The position numbers were made by a program, and so were the translations under genes. Of a DNA stretch of 46,928 bases, positions 24,778 to 33,307 are shown piece after piece. A model generated the notes under the pieces. It was given only the letters and a program-made list of their open reading frames with translations. It ran no database searches and had not been told where the DNA came from. Positions within the stretch are counted from its first letter, which is position 1. Each line of letters opens with the position of its first letter. The stretch comes from Candidatus Omnitrophota bacterium (GTDB taxonomy: Bacteria > Omnitrophota > Gorgyraeia > Gorgyraeales > Gorgyraeaceae), in the NCBI GenBank assembly GCA_018902915.1, contig JAHIPS010000066.1, positions 1 through 46,928 of the forward strand. The letters run 5' to 3'.

Positions 24778-25094
24778 ATATCGATGATTTAAAATTTGAC
24801 AAAAATGGGTTGGTGCCGGCCATAGTTCAGGATTATAAAAGTGGCGAGGTTTTGATGCTAGCGTATATGAACGCGGAGTCCGTAAAGAGGACGCTTGAAT
24901 CAGGCAAGACTTGTTATTGGTCGCGTTCGAGGAAGGAGTATTGGGTCAAAGGCGAGACCTCTGGGAATTTTCAATTTGTAAAAGATGTGTATTATGACTG
25001 CGACATGGACGCGCTGCTCGTAAAGGTCGAGCAGAAAGGCGTCGCGTGTCACACAGGAAACCGCAGCTGTTTCTATAGGAAGCTCAAAGGCTAA
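24774..25094 (+). CDS. hisI: Phosphoribosyl-AMP cyclohydrolase
   Basis: 106-residue zinc-dependent enzyme that opens the purine ring of PR-AMP. There is no fused HisE pyrophosphohydrolase domain. Visible motifs: [15 protein letters not shown] (about 28-42), [19 protein letters not shown] (about 46-64), the metal-binding DCDMDALL and the cysteine/histidine block [13 protein letters not shown] (about 89-101). The start is GTG 24774, overlapping the hisF stop. The stop TAA (25092-25094) is inside the left arm of a hairpin. Confidence 0.95.
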   Translation: MNIDDLKFDKNGLVPAIVQDYKSGEVLMLAYMNAESVKRTLESGKTCYWSRSRKEYWVKGETSGNFQFVKDVYYDCDMDALLVKVEQKGVACHTGNRSCFYRKLKG

Positions 25095-25133
25095 ATTGGA
25101 CAAAATGAGCATTGCAGGAATTGTCCAATTTAG
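25091..25133. repeat. Inverted repeat CTAAATTGGACAA at the hisI-trpE junction
   Basis: Perfect 13-bp arms CTAAATTGGACAA (25091-25103) and TTGTCCAATTTAG (25121-25133) with a 17-nt loop. The hisI stop lies in the left arm and the trpE ribosome site begins at the right edge. It could attenuate or insulate trpE. There is no T-run and no tryptophan-rich leader peptide, so classical trp attenuation is not supported. Confidence 0.8.
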
Positions 25134-25146
25134 AGGTGGGGGCAGG

Positions 25147-26613
25147 GTGTATTATCCGTCGAAGAAGGAGTTTTTAAAGCTGGCGAGAAGTGCGAACGTG
25201 GTCCCTGTGTATCGCGAGATACTCGCGGATCTGTTGACGCCGGTGTCTACGTTTATGAAGGTGAAGAACGGGCATTCGTATTTGCTGGAGTCTGTTGAGG
25301 GCGAGGAAAAGATAGCCAGGTTTTCCTTTATAGGCATAGAGCCGTCGATAATTTTTAAAAGCAAGGGTAACCGCGTCGAGCTGGAAAGGGACGGCAAGAC
25401 GAGAAAGTTTTTTACAAATTCTCCGCTCGCTGAGATCGCGGAAATCATGGCTGGTTTTAAGGCAGCGCCTGTTAAAGGGCTCCCGAGATTTTCAGGCGGG
25501 CTCGTGGGTTTTATGGGGTATGACATGGTGAAGTTTTTTGAAGAGCTGCCGGACGAGAACGTGGATGACCTGGATATGGCGGATTCTGTTTTTATGATGG
25601 CAGACAGCCATGTGATCTTTGACCATTCAACGCACAAGATAAAGGTAGTGGTGAACGCGTACGACAGGGGAGCACCCGCGTATGATAAGGCAGTGAAAAA
25701 GATCGACGGTATCGTTAAGAAATTAAACGCGCCGGCGAAAAAAGAAAAGCGCAGGGCCGCGAAAAAAACCAAACACAAAATCGAGTCAAATTTTACAAAG
25801 AAGGAATTCGAGGGGGCTGTAAAAAATGCAAAGAAATATATCAGGGCAGGCGATGTCATACAGGTCGTGTTGTCGCAGAGGTTTCACACTACCTTGAATT
25901 GCGATCCCCTGGATGTTTACAGGGAGTTGCGCTCGCTAAACCCTTCACCGTACATGTATTACCTGGATTTCGGGGATATAAAAATGGTGGGTTCTTCGCC
26001 CGAGCTTTTGGTCAGGTGCGAGAATGGCGTCGTGGAGACAAGGCCTATTGCAGGGACGCGGCCGAGAGGCAGGGACGCGGATGAAGACAAACGGCTCGAG
26101 CAGGAACTTTTGCGCGACGCGAAAGAGAGAGCAGAGCACGTGATGCTGGTGGACCTGGGGAGGAATGATATTGGCAGGGTATGCAAGCCTGGCAGCGTAA
26201 AGGTGTCCGAGTTTATGTTTGTTGAAAAATATTCGCATGTAATGCACATTGTGAGCAATTGCAAGGGGCGGCTGGCAAAGGATAAGAACCAGTACGATGT
26301 TTTAAGGGCAGCGTTTCCCGCAGGCACTGTTGCAGGCGCGCCAAAGATACGCGCCATGGAGATAATCGATGAACTGGAAAACACAAAGCGCGGGTCTTAT
26401 GCAGGCGCAGTGGGATATTTCAGTTTTTCAGGCAACATGGACACGTGCATAAATATAAGGACCATACTCGTGAAAGGCAAGGACGCGTTTATACAGGCAG
26501 GCGCCGGCATCGTAGCTGACTCAGTGCCGTCAAGGGAATACCAGGAGACTGTGAATAAGGCAAAGGCAATGATCAGGGCTATTGAAATAGCGGAAGAGGG
26601 GCTCGAGCAATGA
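25147..26613 (+). CDS. trpE: Anthranilate synthase component I
   Basis: 488-residue chorismate-utilising enzyme, first step of tryptophan synthesis. GTG 25147 is chosen because GAGGTGGGGG lies just upstream and VYYPSKKEFLKLA fits the family N-terminus. ATG 25105 is possible but would translate the hairpin. The tryptophan-feedback segment SYLLESVEGEEKIARFSFIG (about residues 40-59) is present. The catalytic domain shows YMYYLDFGDIKMVGSSPE, ETRPIAGTRPRGRD, LVDLGRNDIGRV and AGAGIVADSVP. A lysine-rich linker (about 195-215) separates the two halves. The stop overlaps trpG by 4 nt. Confidence 0.95.
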   Translation: MYYPSKKEFLKLARSANVVPVYREILADLLTPVSTFMKVKNGHSYLLESVEGEEKIARFSFIGIEPSIIFKSKGNRVELERDGKTRKFFTNSPLAEIAEIMAGFKAAPVKGLPRFSGGLVGFMGYDMVKFFEELPDENVDDLDMADSVFMMADSHVIFDHSTHKIKVVVNAYDRGAPAYDKAVKKIDGIVKKLNAPAKKEKRRAAKKTKHKIESNFTKKEFEGAVKNAKKYIRAGDVIQVVLSQRFHTTLNCDPLDVYRELRSLNPSPYMYYLDFGDIKMVGSSPELLVRCENGVVETRPIAGTRPRGRDADEDKRLEQELLRDAKERAEHVMLVDLGRNDIGRVCKPGSVKVSEFMFVEKYSHVMHIVSNCKGRLAKDKNQYDVLRAAFPAGTVAGAPKIRAMEIIDELENTKRGSYAGAVGYFSFSGNMDTCINIRTILVKGKDAFIQAGAGIVADSVPSREYQETVNKAKAMIRAIEIAEEGLEQ

Positions 26614-27173
26614 TATTAATGATCGATAATTACGATTCCTTTACATACAATCTTGTCCAGTATCTTTCCGAGCTCGGCGAGAAATTGGTTGTGCACAGGA
26701 ATGACAAGATTTCCATAAAAGAGATCGAGAAGTTAAGGCCCAGCCGCATTGTTATTTCTCCAGGGCCAGGCAGGCCGTGTGACGCCGGGATATCAAAGCA
26801 GGTCATAAAAAAGTTTAGCGGCAAGATCCCGATATTGGGCGTGTGCCTGGGACACCAGTGCATTGCAGAGGTGTTTGGCGCCAGGGTGGTGACAGCGCGC
26901 AGGTTGATGCATGGCAAGACCTCCATGATTTACCATAAAAAAAGCGGCTTATTCAAAGGCATTGCCAGTCCTTTTGAGGCAACGCGTTATCATTCGTTGA
27001 TAGTGGAGCGCCGGAGATTGCCTAAAACGCTTCAGCTCACGGCGTGGACAAAAGAGGGCGAGATAATGGGATTAAAGCATAAAAAATTTCCGGTATGGGG
27101 CGTGCAGTTTCATCCGGAATCGATTTTAACAACAAACGGCAAGCGGCTTTTACGCAACTTCATCAAAGCCTAA
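26610..27173 (+). CDS. trpG: Anthranilate synthase component II (glutamine amidotransferase)
   Basis: 187-residue class I glutaminase. [19 protein letters not shown] is the classical TrpG/PabA N-terminus. The catalytic cysteine is in [14 protein letters not shown] (about 75-88) and the His-Glu pair in [10 protein letters not shown] (about 168-177). The 4-nt overlap with trpE indicates stoichiometric synthesis. In genomes with one such gene the protein can also serve PabB, which cannot be judged here. The stop is 11 nt before trpD with GGGGCAGGG as ribosome site. Confidence 0.95.
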   Translation: MILMIDNYDSFTYNLVQYLSELGEKLVVHRNDKISIKEIEKLRPSRIVISPGPGRPCDAGISKQVIKKFSGKIPILGVCLGHQCIAEVFGARVVTARRLMHGKTSMIYHKKSGLFKGIASPFEATRYHSLIVERRRLPKTLQLTAWTKEGEIMGLKHKKFPVWGVQFHPESILTTNGKRLLRNFIKA

Positions 27174-27184
27174 GGGGCAGGGAT

Positions 27185-28195
27185 ATGATAAGAGAGGCTA
27201 TTAGCAAAGTAGTGGATGGTTTTGATCTGGCGCGCGAAGAGATGATCGCGTGCATGAACGAGATAATGACTGGCGCTGCAACGCTGGCGCAGATCGCAAG
27301 TTTTCTTACTGCGCTGAGGATGAAGGGCGAGACAGTGGAGGAGATCACGGGCGCGGCAATGGTGATGCGCGAGAAGGCGACGAGGATCGAGGTGGGCGGA
27401 GGCACAGTGGTGGACACATGCGGCACAGGCGGGAGCGGGGCGAACACATTTAATGTGTCGACGGCCAGCGCGTTTGTGGTAAGCGGCGCCGGGTTAAAGG
27501 TGGCAAAGCATGGCAACAGGGCTGTTTCGAGTGAGTGCGGCAGCGCGGATGTCTTAAAAGCGCTCGGTGTTAATATCGATATCACGCCTGATAAGGTCAA
27601 GGAGTGCATTGAGAAGATCGGTATTGGATTTTTGTTCGCGCCTCTTTTTCACGGCGCGATGAAATACGCGATAGGTCCTCGTCGGGAAATAGGCATCAGG
27701 ACGATCTTCAACGTGCTCGGCCCGCTTACGAATCCTGCTGGCGCGAGCTGTCAGGTCGTGGGTGTGTATCGCAGGGAGCTTACAGAGGTAATCGCAGATG
27801 TTTTGAAAAATCTCGGGACAAAGAGGGCGTTTGTGGTGCACGGCCTTGATTCGCTTGACGAGATTACAATTACTGACAGGACCAAGATCACGGAGTTGAA
27901 AAACAAAAAGACCAGGACCTTTTACATCAAGCCGCAGGATTTTAAAATAAAAAAGGCGCGGCTCGAAGATATAAGAGGCGGCAGTCCTGAGGAGAATGCA
28001 GGCATTGTAAAAGAGGTGTTAAGCGGGAAAAAAGGGCCGCGGCAGGATGTGGTAGTGCTGAATGCAGCGGCGGCATTAGTGGCAGGCGGCCTTGCCCCGG
28101 ATTTTAAAAAAGGCGTTGATTTAGCGAGGGAGTCAATAGAATCTGGAAAGGCCATGGCTAAGCTGAAGGGGCTTATCGATTTTACCAGCAAATAA
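27185..28195 (+). CDS. trpD: Anthranilate phosphoribosyltransferase
   Basis: 336-residue enzyme that joins anthranilate to PRPP. ATG 27185 is chosen. A longer frame back to 27095 overlaps trpG heavily and has no ribosome site. The glycine-rich PRPP loop [20 protein letters not shown] (about residues 78-97), [20 protein letters not shown] (about 107-126) and [20 protein letters not shown] (about 150-170) are hallmark blocks. It is a monofunctional form, not fused to trpG. It is followed 11 nt later by trpC. Confidence 0.95.
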   Translation: MIREAISKVVDGFDLAREEMIACMNEIMTGAATLAQIASFLTALRMKGETVEEITGAAMVMREKATRIEVGGGTVVDTCGTGGSGANTFNVSTASAFVVSGAGLKVAKHGNRAVSSECGSADVLKALGVNIDITPDKVKECIEKIGIGFLFAPLFHGAMKYAIGPRREIGIRTIFNVLGPLTNPAGASCQVVGVYRRELTEVIADVLKNLGTKRAFVVHGLDSLDEITITDRTKITELKNKKTRTFYIKPQDFKIKKARLEDIRGGSPEENAGIVKEVLSGKKGPRQDVVVLNAAAALVAGGLAPDFKKGVDLARESIESGKAMAKLKGLIDFTSK

Positions 28196-28206
28196 GGAAG
28201 GGGATA

Positions 28207-29001
28207 ATGAAGGGGTTTTTGAATGAAGTCGTCAACGTGAAGAAGAAAGAGGTCGAGGCGCTGAAGGCGAGGACGCCTATAACGCATTTTGTCCACGCAA
28301 AACGGCTTCTTAAAGGTGTGAGAGCTTTTAAGGATGCGGTCTCGGCAGGCGGCCGAGTGAACCTCATCGCGGAAATAAAGAAAAAATCCCCTTCAAATAA
28401 AAAAGGGTTTTTGAAAAAGCTGAATGTCGCCAGCATTGCGAAGATATACGAGGAAAATGGCGCGAAGGCCATATCAGTCCTGACGGATAAAAAATATTTT
28501 GGGGGCGACGGCTTGCATATAGCTGAGGTGCGGCGCGTCGTGAACATCCCTGTTCTAAGAAAGGATTTTATTATAGATGAATACCAGATCTACGAATCCC
28601 GCTATTTAGGCGCGGACGCGATTCTTTTGATCGCGAGGATCCTCACGAAGCAACAGATACAAAGCTTCATGCATCTTGCAAAAAGAATCGGTATGGAATG
28701 CCTGGTGGAGGTCCACTGTGAAAAAGATCTGGAGAAGGCGCTTGTCGCAGGCGCGAAGATAATAGGCATTAACAATAGAGACCTGGACACTTTTAAGGTG
28801 AGTTTGGGAACGACATTCAAATTGGCTTCAAAAATGCCTGATCAGGTAATAAAGGTGAGCGAGAGCGGGATCGGCAGTAATGATGATATTGCGAGAATTA
28901 AAAATGCAGGCGTGAACGCGGTTTTAATAGGGACTTCATTATTGGGGTCCAAAGACATTGGTGCCAAAATAAAGGAAATAATGGGGGAGAATAAGGGATG
29001 A
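28207..29001 (+). CDS. trpC: Indole-3-glycerol phosphate synthase
   Basis: 264-residue TIM-barrel decarboxylating cyclase. The catalytic lysine/glutamate region NLIAEIKKKSPSNKKGF (about 52-68), VLTDKKYFGGDGLHI (about 92-106), LRKDFIIDEYQIYESRYLGA (about 117-136), EVHCEKDLEKAL and GINNRDLDTFKV are visible. It is monofunctional: the trpF activity is in the separate gene that overlaps its stop by 4 nt (ATGA). AAGGAAGGGG precedes the ATG. Confidence 0.95.
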   Translation: MKGFLNEVVNVKKKEVEALKARTPITHFVHAKRLLKGVRAFKDAVSAGGRVNLIAEIKKKSPSNKKGFLKKLNVASIAKIYEENGAKAISVLTDKKYFGGDGLHIAEVRRVVNIPVLRKDFIIDEYQIYESRYLGADAILLIARILTKQQIQSFMHLAKRIGMECLVEVHCEKDLEKALVAGAKIIGINNRDLDTFKVSLGTTFKLASKMPDQVIKVSESGIGSNDDIARIKNAGVNAVLIGTSLLGSKDIGAKIKEIMGENKG

Positions 29002-29645
29002 TAAGGGTCAGGGTCAAGTTTTGCGGTATCACGTCAGCGGCTGACGCTGAGAAGGCGGTCGAAGCAGGCGCGGACGCGCTCGGTTTTGTATTTTTTAAAG
29101 AGAGCCCTCGCTACGTTACTCCGGAAGATGCCGAGAGGATAATAAGGGATTTGCCGCCTTTTATCAGCAAGGTGGGCATTTTTGTGAACGACGACCTTGC
29201 TTTTATTGAAGAGTGCGTGACAAGGCGCGGGCTTAATACTGTGCAGCTGCATGGAGATGAGGATACGAGATACTGCGTGGCGTTTAAAGATATGAAGCTC
29301 AAAGGCGTTAGTTTGATAAAGGCCATAAGGGTCAAGGACAGGGAGAGTCTTTCTCTGATAGAAGAATGCCCGGCAGACGCGTTTCTGCTGGACGCGTACA
29401 AGAGCAATGTCTATGGCGGCACAGGCAAGGGGTTTGACAGGACGCTCGCGATTGTGGCAGGGGAATACTGCAGACGCATTATCGTGGCCGGCGGGCTCAC
29501 GCCTGACAACGTGTATGACCTTATAAAAGAGACCCGGCCGTACGCTGTAGATGTCTCGAGCGGCATAGAATCAAGTCCTGGCAGGAAAAACGTGGAACTG
29601 ATGGAAGAATTTATGGGCGAGGTCAGGAGGACAGAGGAAGATTAG
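28998..29645 (+). CDS. trpF: Phosphoribosylanthranilate isomerase
   Basis: 215-residue TIM-barrel isomerase. The catalytic cysteine is in VKFCGITSAADAEKAVEAGA (about 5-24), followed by GFVFFKESPRYVTPEDA and VQLHGDED. The general-acid aspartate lies in FLLDAYKSNVYGGTGKGFD (about 129-147), and phosphate-binding VAGGLTPDNV and DVSSGIESSPGRKN close the barrel. It is the last trp gene here: trpB and trpA, which usually follow, are absent. The TAG stop coincides with the first bases of a P1 palindrome. Confidence 0.95.
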   Translation: MIRVRVKFCGITSAADAEKAVEAGADALGFVFFKESPRYVTPEDAERIIRDLPPFISKVGIFVNDDLAFIEECVTRRGLNTVQLHGDEDTRYCVAFKDMKLKGVSLIKAIRVKDRESLSLIEECPADAFLLDAYKSNVYGGTGKGFDRTLAIVAGEYCRRIIVAGGLTPDNVYDLIKETRPYAVDVSSGIESSPGRKNVELMEEFMGEVRRTEED

Positions 29646-29698
29646 TGTTCAAGGCTAAGCCTTGAACAAGCTTGTTCAAGGCTTAGCCTTGAACACTA
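29643..29698. repeat. P1 palindromic doublet, inverted units (56-bp perfect palindrome)
   Basis: Units at 29647-29667 (central A) and 29674-29694 (central T) with AAGCTT between. The flanks TAGT and ACTA extend the palindrome. Its first three bases are the trpF stop and its last base is the A of the next ATG, so the 52-bp intergenic region is nothing but this element. Confidence 0.97.
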
Positions 29699-30627
29699 TG
29701 AAGACGGGGTTAATTTACCATCCAATTTTTCTGCAGCATGATACAGGCGACCACCATCCGGAACGTGCCTCAAGATTACAGGCAATCCTTAGAAAATTAA
29801 AGAAGACAGGGCTTATTGACAAGCTGGACCTTGTTGAGCCAGGCGCAGCGCAGGTAGAAGATGTCGCGCTCGCGCACTCCAGAGATTATATAACAAGCGT
29901 GGAGGAAGCCTGCAAAAACGCGCCAGCTAATCTTGATCCAGATACTGTTGTTTCCCGCGATTCTTACAGGGCTGCGCTTTTTGCTGCCGGGGCTGTGGTA
30001 AAGGCAGCGGACCTTGTGATAAATGGCGAGGCCCGCAATGCGTTTTGCATGGTCAGGCCGCCAGGTCATCATGCAAGGACAGGGCAGGCAATGGGATTTT
30101 GTCTGTTCAATAATGTTGCTATTGGCGCGAAGTATGTTCAGAAAAGGTATGGCATAGGCCGAATAGCGATTATTGACTGGGACGTGCACCACGGCAATGG
30201 CACAGAGGAGATTTTTTATAAAGATCCGAGCGTTTTGTATATAAGTTTGCATCAATATCCCCATTACCCCGGCACAGGCAAAGCAGGAGATACGGGAGAG
30301 GACAGGGGCAAAGGTTTTAATTTAAACATCCCGATGCAGGCTTCTAGCGGCAATGACGAGTATATAAAGGTATTTAAGGATAAAGTTACGCCGAAACTTA
30401 AAGATTTTAATCCAGAGTTTGTGTTCATATCCGCAGGTTTTGATGGGCACAGGGATGATCCATTATCCTCCACAAATCTTACTGAAACCGGTTATCATGA
30501 AATGACTTGCATGATAAAGGAGCTCGCGCCTGGCCGACTGGTTTCAGTCCTCGAAGGCGGCTACAATCTCTTCAGTCTCGCAGATTCAGCACATTCCCAC
30601 ATCAGCGCCCTGACCTTGACAAACTGA
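29698..30627 (+). CDS. Histone-deacetylase-superfamily (acetoin utilisation/HDAC-like) hydrolase
   Basis: 309-residue zinc hydrolase of the arginase-deacetylase superfamily. Motifs: HPERASRLQAIL (N-terminal), RPPGHHARTGQAMGFCLFNN (about 120-139) with the catalytic His pair, zinc ligands in DWDVHHGNGTEEIF (about 160-173) and SAGFDGHRDDPL (about 245-256), and EGGYNLFSLADS. Bacterial members deacetylate acetylpolyamines, small amides or acetyl-proteins, and the substrate cannot be read from sequence. ATG 29698 is used. A TTG-initiated extension from 29662 would translate the repeat. No ribosome site is visible because the repeat abuts the start. Confidence 0.9.
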   Translation: MKTGLIYHPIFLQHDTGDHHPERASRLQAILRKLKKTGLIDKLDLVEPGAAQVEDVALAHSRDYITSVEEACKNAPANLDPDTVVSRDSYRAALFAAGAVVKAADLVINGEARNAFCMVRPPGHHARTGQAMGFCLFNNVAIGAKYVQKRYGIGRIAIIDWDVHHGNGTEEIFYKDPSVLYISLHQYPHYPGTGKAGDTGEDRGKGFNLNIPMQASSGNDEYIKVFKDKVTPKLKDFNPEFVFISAGFDGHRDDPLSSTNLTETGYHEMTCMIKELAPGRLVSVLEGGYNLFSLADSAHSHISALTLTN

Positions 30628-30643
30628 TTAAAATCATTATACT
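30616..30643 (+). promoter_or_regulatory. Sigma-70 promoter upstream of the small HTH gene
   Basis: TTGACA (30616-30621), 16 bp, TATACT (30638-30643). A second TATACT at 30648-30653 could give an alternative -10. The -35 box overlaps the 3' end of the deacetylase gene. Transcription would begin near 30650, just upstream of the AAAGGAG ribosome site (30671-30677), and could run through the AT-rich genes to apgM. Confidence 0.7.
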
Positions 30644-30683
30644 TCATTATACTATGACTTAATGGGTTATAAAGGAGCATACC

Positions 30684-30878
30684 GTGGCTAAAGCTAAGCA
30701 GGTTATGACTGTAAAAGATGTGGCAAGCTATCTTGATGTCCACCCTATGACTATATATAAATATGTCAAAGATGGCAGGATTCCAGCATTTAAGATAGGG
30801 GATAGTTGGAGAATACGAAAGGATTCCATGCAGAAGTGGATCAAGGAAAGCGAAGGAAAAAATGGAGGTAAATCATGA
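30684..30878 (+). CDS. Small excisionase-family HTH DNA-binding protein
   Basis: 64 residues: VMTVKDVASYLDVHPMTIY forms the helix-turn-helix, and KYVKDGRIPAFKIGDSWRI completes the winged MerR/Xis-like (DNA-binding domain, excisionase family) signature. The start is GTG 30684 with AAAGGAG 7 nt upstream, behind a good promoter. No integrase, attachment site or phage gene is nearby, so a local transcription-regulator role is likelier than excision. It overlaps the FadL-like gene by 4 nt, so the two are co-expressed and it may regulate this operon (inference). Confidence 0.88.
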   Translation: MAKAKQVMTVKDVASYLDVHPMTIYKYVKDGRIPAFKIGDSWRIRKDSMQKWIKESEGKNGGKS

Positions 30879-32155
30879 GACATATACTGATGATCACCAT
30901 TTTACTCGCTGCTAGTTGCGGCAATGCGTTCGCGCTGGGCGGCGGAGGTTTCCGAAACGAGGTCGTGGATGCAGAAGCAGCCGGGAAAGGGTATAGCTTT
31001 GTGGCGCAGGCAGACAACCCTTCAGCAGTGCACTACAACCCTGCTGGCATGATACAGCTCGAAGGGCAGCAGGTATCTCTGGGCTACACAGCTGAAGGTC
31101 CGCGAAACGAATGCGATACCTCGCAGACAGGCGACACGGTCCAGATGGAAAAGGATACATTTTTCGTCCCGAACTTTTTCTTCGTGACAGAGCTTCCATG
31201 GGAAAATTTCAGATTCGGCCTGGGCGCCACTTCGCCCTACGGCCTTTCCACTGACTGGGCTGATGATAGTTTTTCCAGGAATGTCAGCACAGAGTCAAAC
31301 CTTAAAATGTTTAACATCAATCCCAGCATTGCCTACAAGGTCAATGATTATTTATCCATGGGAGTCGGTGTGGATTATTTTATAGCTGAGATCTCAAAAC
31401 ACAAAAGGATCACACCTGGGCTTGGCGGTGGAGATTTTCACATGGCAGTCAAAGATGAAGGCTGGGGGTATAATATAGGTCTTTTAATAAAGCCGTTCGA
31501 AGGGCATCGGATAGGAATCTCCTATAGGAGCGAAATTGATTTAGAGTATGAAGGCACGGCAAACCTGGATAATCTAGCAACTGCGCCAATAAATTATGCT
31601 GCTATTTTTGGCGGCGCAAACTATTCAACTGCTTTAAAGTCAGACGGCACGATCCCGCGTTCTGTAGCAGTTGGCTATGCTTATCAGCCAAACGATAGAC
31701 TGACCATTGAGGCAGATATTGAATGGACAGACTGGGCGTGCGTGGAGCAAGAGTTTTTAAGCTTTCCTGACGAAGGCGCTCCTCTCCGCCTTGCTGTATT
31801 AAACGACGGCAATCCTGTTTCCCGCGACTGGAACGATGTATTTGCTTACGGCATTGGCCTGGATTACAAATGGACAGAGGCAACAAACCTGAGGTGCGGG
31901 TTCTTCTATGTAGAAAAAACCATACCGTCAGCCAACCTGGACACAGCTCTGCCTGATTCTAATAAACACGGGGTAACGCTTGGCCTGGGCCATCAATTTT
32001 TAAAGGACGTAAAAATAGACATGGCCTACACCTTTATAAAACTCAGGGACAGGGATATTACGAATGACGTAGGACTCAATACGGGCAGCAACATCGACGG
32101 CACATACAAAGGGCATCTAAACATAGTCGCTGTGGAGTTTACCTATAAGTATTAA
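30875..32155 (+). CDS. FadL/TodX-family outer-membrane transporter
   Basis: 426-residue outer-membrane beta-barrel for hydrophobic substrates such as long-chain fatty acids or hydrocarbons. Signal peptide 1-21 (ending GNAFA) precedes the N-terminal hatch-like segment GGGGFRNEVVDAEAAGKGYS and the family hallmark NPSAVHYNPAGM (about residues 48-59). Alternating beta strands run to the C-terminal aromatic VAVEFTYKY, a typical barrel-closing strand. NFRFGLGATSPYGLSTDW is a further FadL feature. Base composition is between that of the core genome and the AT-rich genes that follow. Next to it lies an acyl-reductase-like gene, suggesting fatty-acyl metabolism. Confidence 0.9.
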   Translation: MRHILMITILLAASCGNAFALGGGGFRNEVVDAEAAGKGYSFVAQADNPSAVHYNPAGMIQLEGQQVSLGYTAEGPRNECDTSQTGDTVQMEKDTFFVPNFFFVTELPWENFRFGLGATSPYGLSTDWADDSFSRNVSTESNLKMFNINPSIAYKVNDYLSMGVGVDYFIAEISKHKRITPGLGGGDFHMAVKDEGWGYNIGLLIKPFEGHRIGISYRSEIDLEYEGTANLDNLATAPINYAAIFGGANYSTALKSDGTIPRSVAVGYAYQPNDRLTIEADIEWTDWACVEQEFLSFPDEGAPLRLAVLNDGNPVSRDWNDVFAYGIGLDYKWTEATNLRCGFFYVEKTIPSANLDTALPDSNKHGVTLGLGHQFLKDVKIDMAYTFIKLRDRDITNDVGLNTGSNIDGTYKGHLNIVAVEFTYKY

Positions 32156-32160
32156 AAAAT

Positions 32161-33297
32161 ATGATACATACCGTTTTCTTACTACTTGCAAATATAAGGG
32201 ATTTAGTAATCAGGTTTTTGCCTGGTTTTGCAGGCCGCCTGTTAGTCGGTAAGGGTGAGTTTGCATTTGTCGTTCATCCGCGTGATTTAAGCGATACGAA
32301 GAGAAAATATCCTTTTGCAAGATATCTGCCAAAAGCAGTAATAGAAGTCTGGAGCCGCTACCAGTGGCCCACAGTAGCGTCTAGAATAGAGGGATTAGTA
32401 ACGCGTTCTGGCAGAAAGGTAAATGGCTGGGTCGTGATATGTCCCATGACGACAAAGCTTATGATTAAGAATAGAAACGTGGCAAGAAAAAGAGTTTTAC
32501 AGACAGTTAGGCTTGCTGAGAAATTAGGAGCGAAGATCGTAGGACTCGGAGCTTTTACATCAATAGTTACTAGAGATGGGAGAACTTTGATAGGAAAGAC
32601 AAGAGTCGGTATAACTTCCGGCAATGCCTACTCAGCAGCAGTAGCAATTGAGAATCTGGAGCGCCTAATGTCTTTAACAGGACGCGAGCTTAGAGAATCT
32701 ACTTTAGCAGTTGTTGGAGGTGCAGGTTCTGTTGGCAGCGCATGTTCAAAGATATTAGCAAAAAAAGCAAAAAAATTAATCATAGTAGATAAGAATAAAA
32801 GGGAGTTAAAAGACCTCATGGATTACATAAATATTGACGGCGTAGTTAAAGGAAGAACAGATGTAGCATCTATAAAAGAAGCAGATGGAATAATAGTGGT
32901 TACTAATGCGCCAGGCGCAATTGTAAGGGCCAGCCATTTAAAAAGAGGCGCAGTTGTAGTAGATGCTGCTCAACCAAAGAATGTATCCAGGCATATTCCA
33001 GACCAGAGAGATGATGTTATAGTTGTAGAATCTGCAATAGTTAGAAGTAATGGTATAGAGTGTAATTTTGATTTTGGATTGAATTATGGCGAAGCCCTGG
33101 GATGCCTGGCAGAGGTGATACTTTTAGCATGGATGGAGCACAAAGGAAATTATTCTTTGGGAAAAGTGGATCTGGCACAAGTAGAGGAGGTTTCTAAATT
33201 GGCGAAAGAATTAGGATTTAAATCGGCCGATTTTAGAAATTCTTCCGGTAATATTAAAAAAGAACAGATATTAACCCTCAAAGACATTTCTACATAA
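32161..33297 (+). CDS. Acyl-ACP reductase-like (COG5322) Rossmann dehydrogenase
   Basis: 378 residues resembling cyanobacterial long-chain acyl-ACP reductase and the COG5322 'predicted amino acid dehydrogenase' group. GAKIVGLGAFTSIVTRDG (about 118-135) and TSGNAYSAAVAIENLERL (about 146-163) match the N-terminal substrate region. VVGGAGSVGSACSKIL (about 183-198) is the NADP-binding loop. VVVDAAQPKNVSRHIP follows. The family's acyl-bearing cysteine is kept in LGCLAEVILL (Cys315). This supports a thioester-reducing enzyme that makes a fatty aldehyde, but the exact substrate is inferred. It starts 6 nt after the FadL gene and is markedly AT-rich, suggesting transfer. No aldehyde-deformylating oxygenase is present. 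Confidence 0.75.
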   Translation: MIHTVFLLLANIRDLVIRFLPGFAGRLLVGKGEFAFVVHPRDLSDTKRKYPFARYLPKAVIEVWSRYQWPTVASRIEGLVTRSGRKVNGWVVICPMTTKLMIKNRNVARKRVLQTVRLAEKLGAKIVGLGAFTSIVTRDGRTLIGKTRVGITSGNAYSAAVAIENLERLMSLTGRELRESTLAVVGGAGSVGSACSKILAKKAKKLIIVDKNKRELKDLMDYINIDGVVKGRTDVASIKEADGIIVVTNAPGAIVRASHLKRGAVVVDAAQPKNVSRHIPDQRDDVIVVESAIVRSNGIECNFDFGLNYGEALGCLAEVILLAWMEHKGNYSLGKVDLAQVEEVSKLAKELGFKSADFRNSSGNIKKEQILTLKDIST

Positions 33298-33307
33298 AGG
33301 TAAATCG

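Noticed and set aside
25091-25146. trp-type attenuator or T-box before trpE
   Set aside because: There is no tryptophan-rich leader peptide, no alternative hairpins with a T-run and no T-box signature, only one simple inverted repeat.
29662-29697. Upstream start for the deacetylase (residues MNKLVQGLALNT)
   Set aside because: This is translation of the P1 doublet. The family N-terminus begins at MKTGLIYHP (29698).
30684-30878. Excisionase of a prophage or integrative element
   Set aside because: No integrase, attachment repeats, tRNA or phage genes nearby. The gene is coupled to a FadL porin gene.
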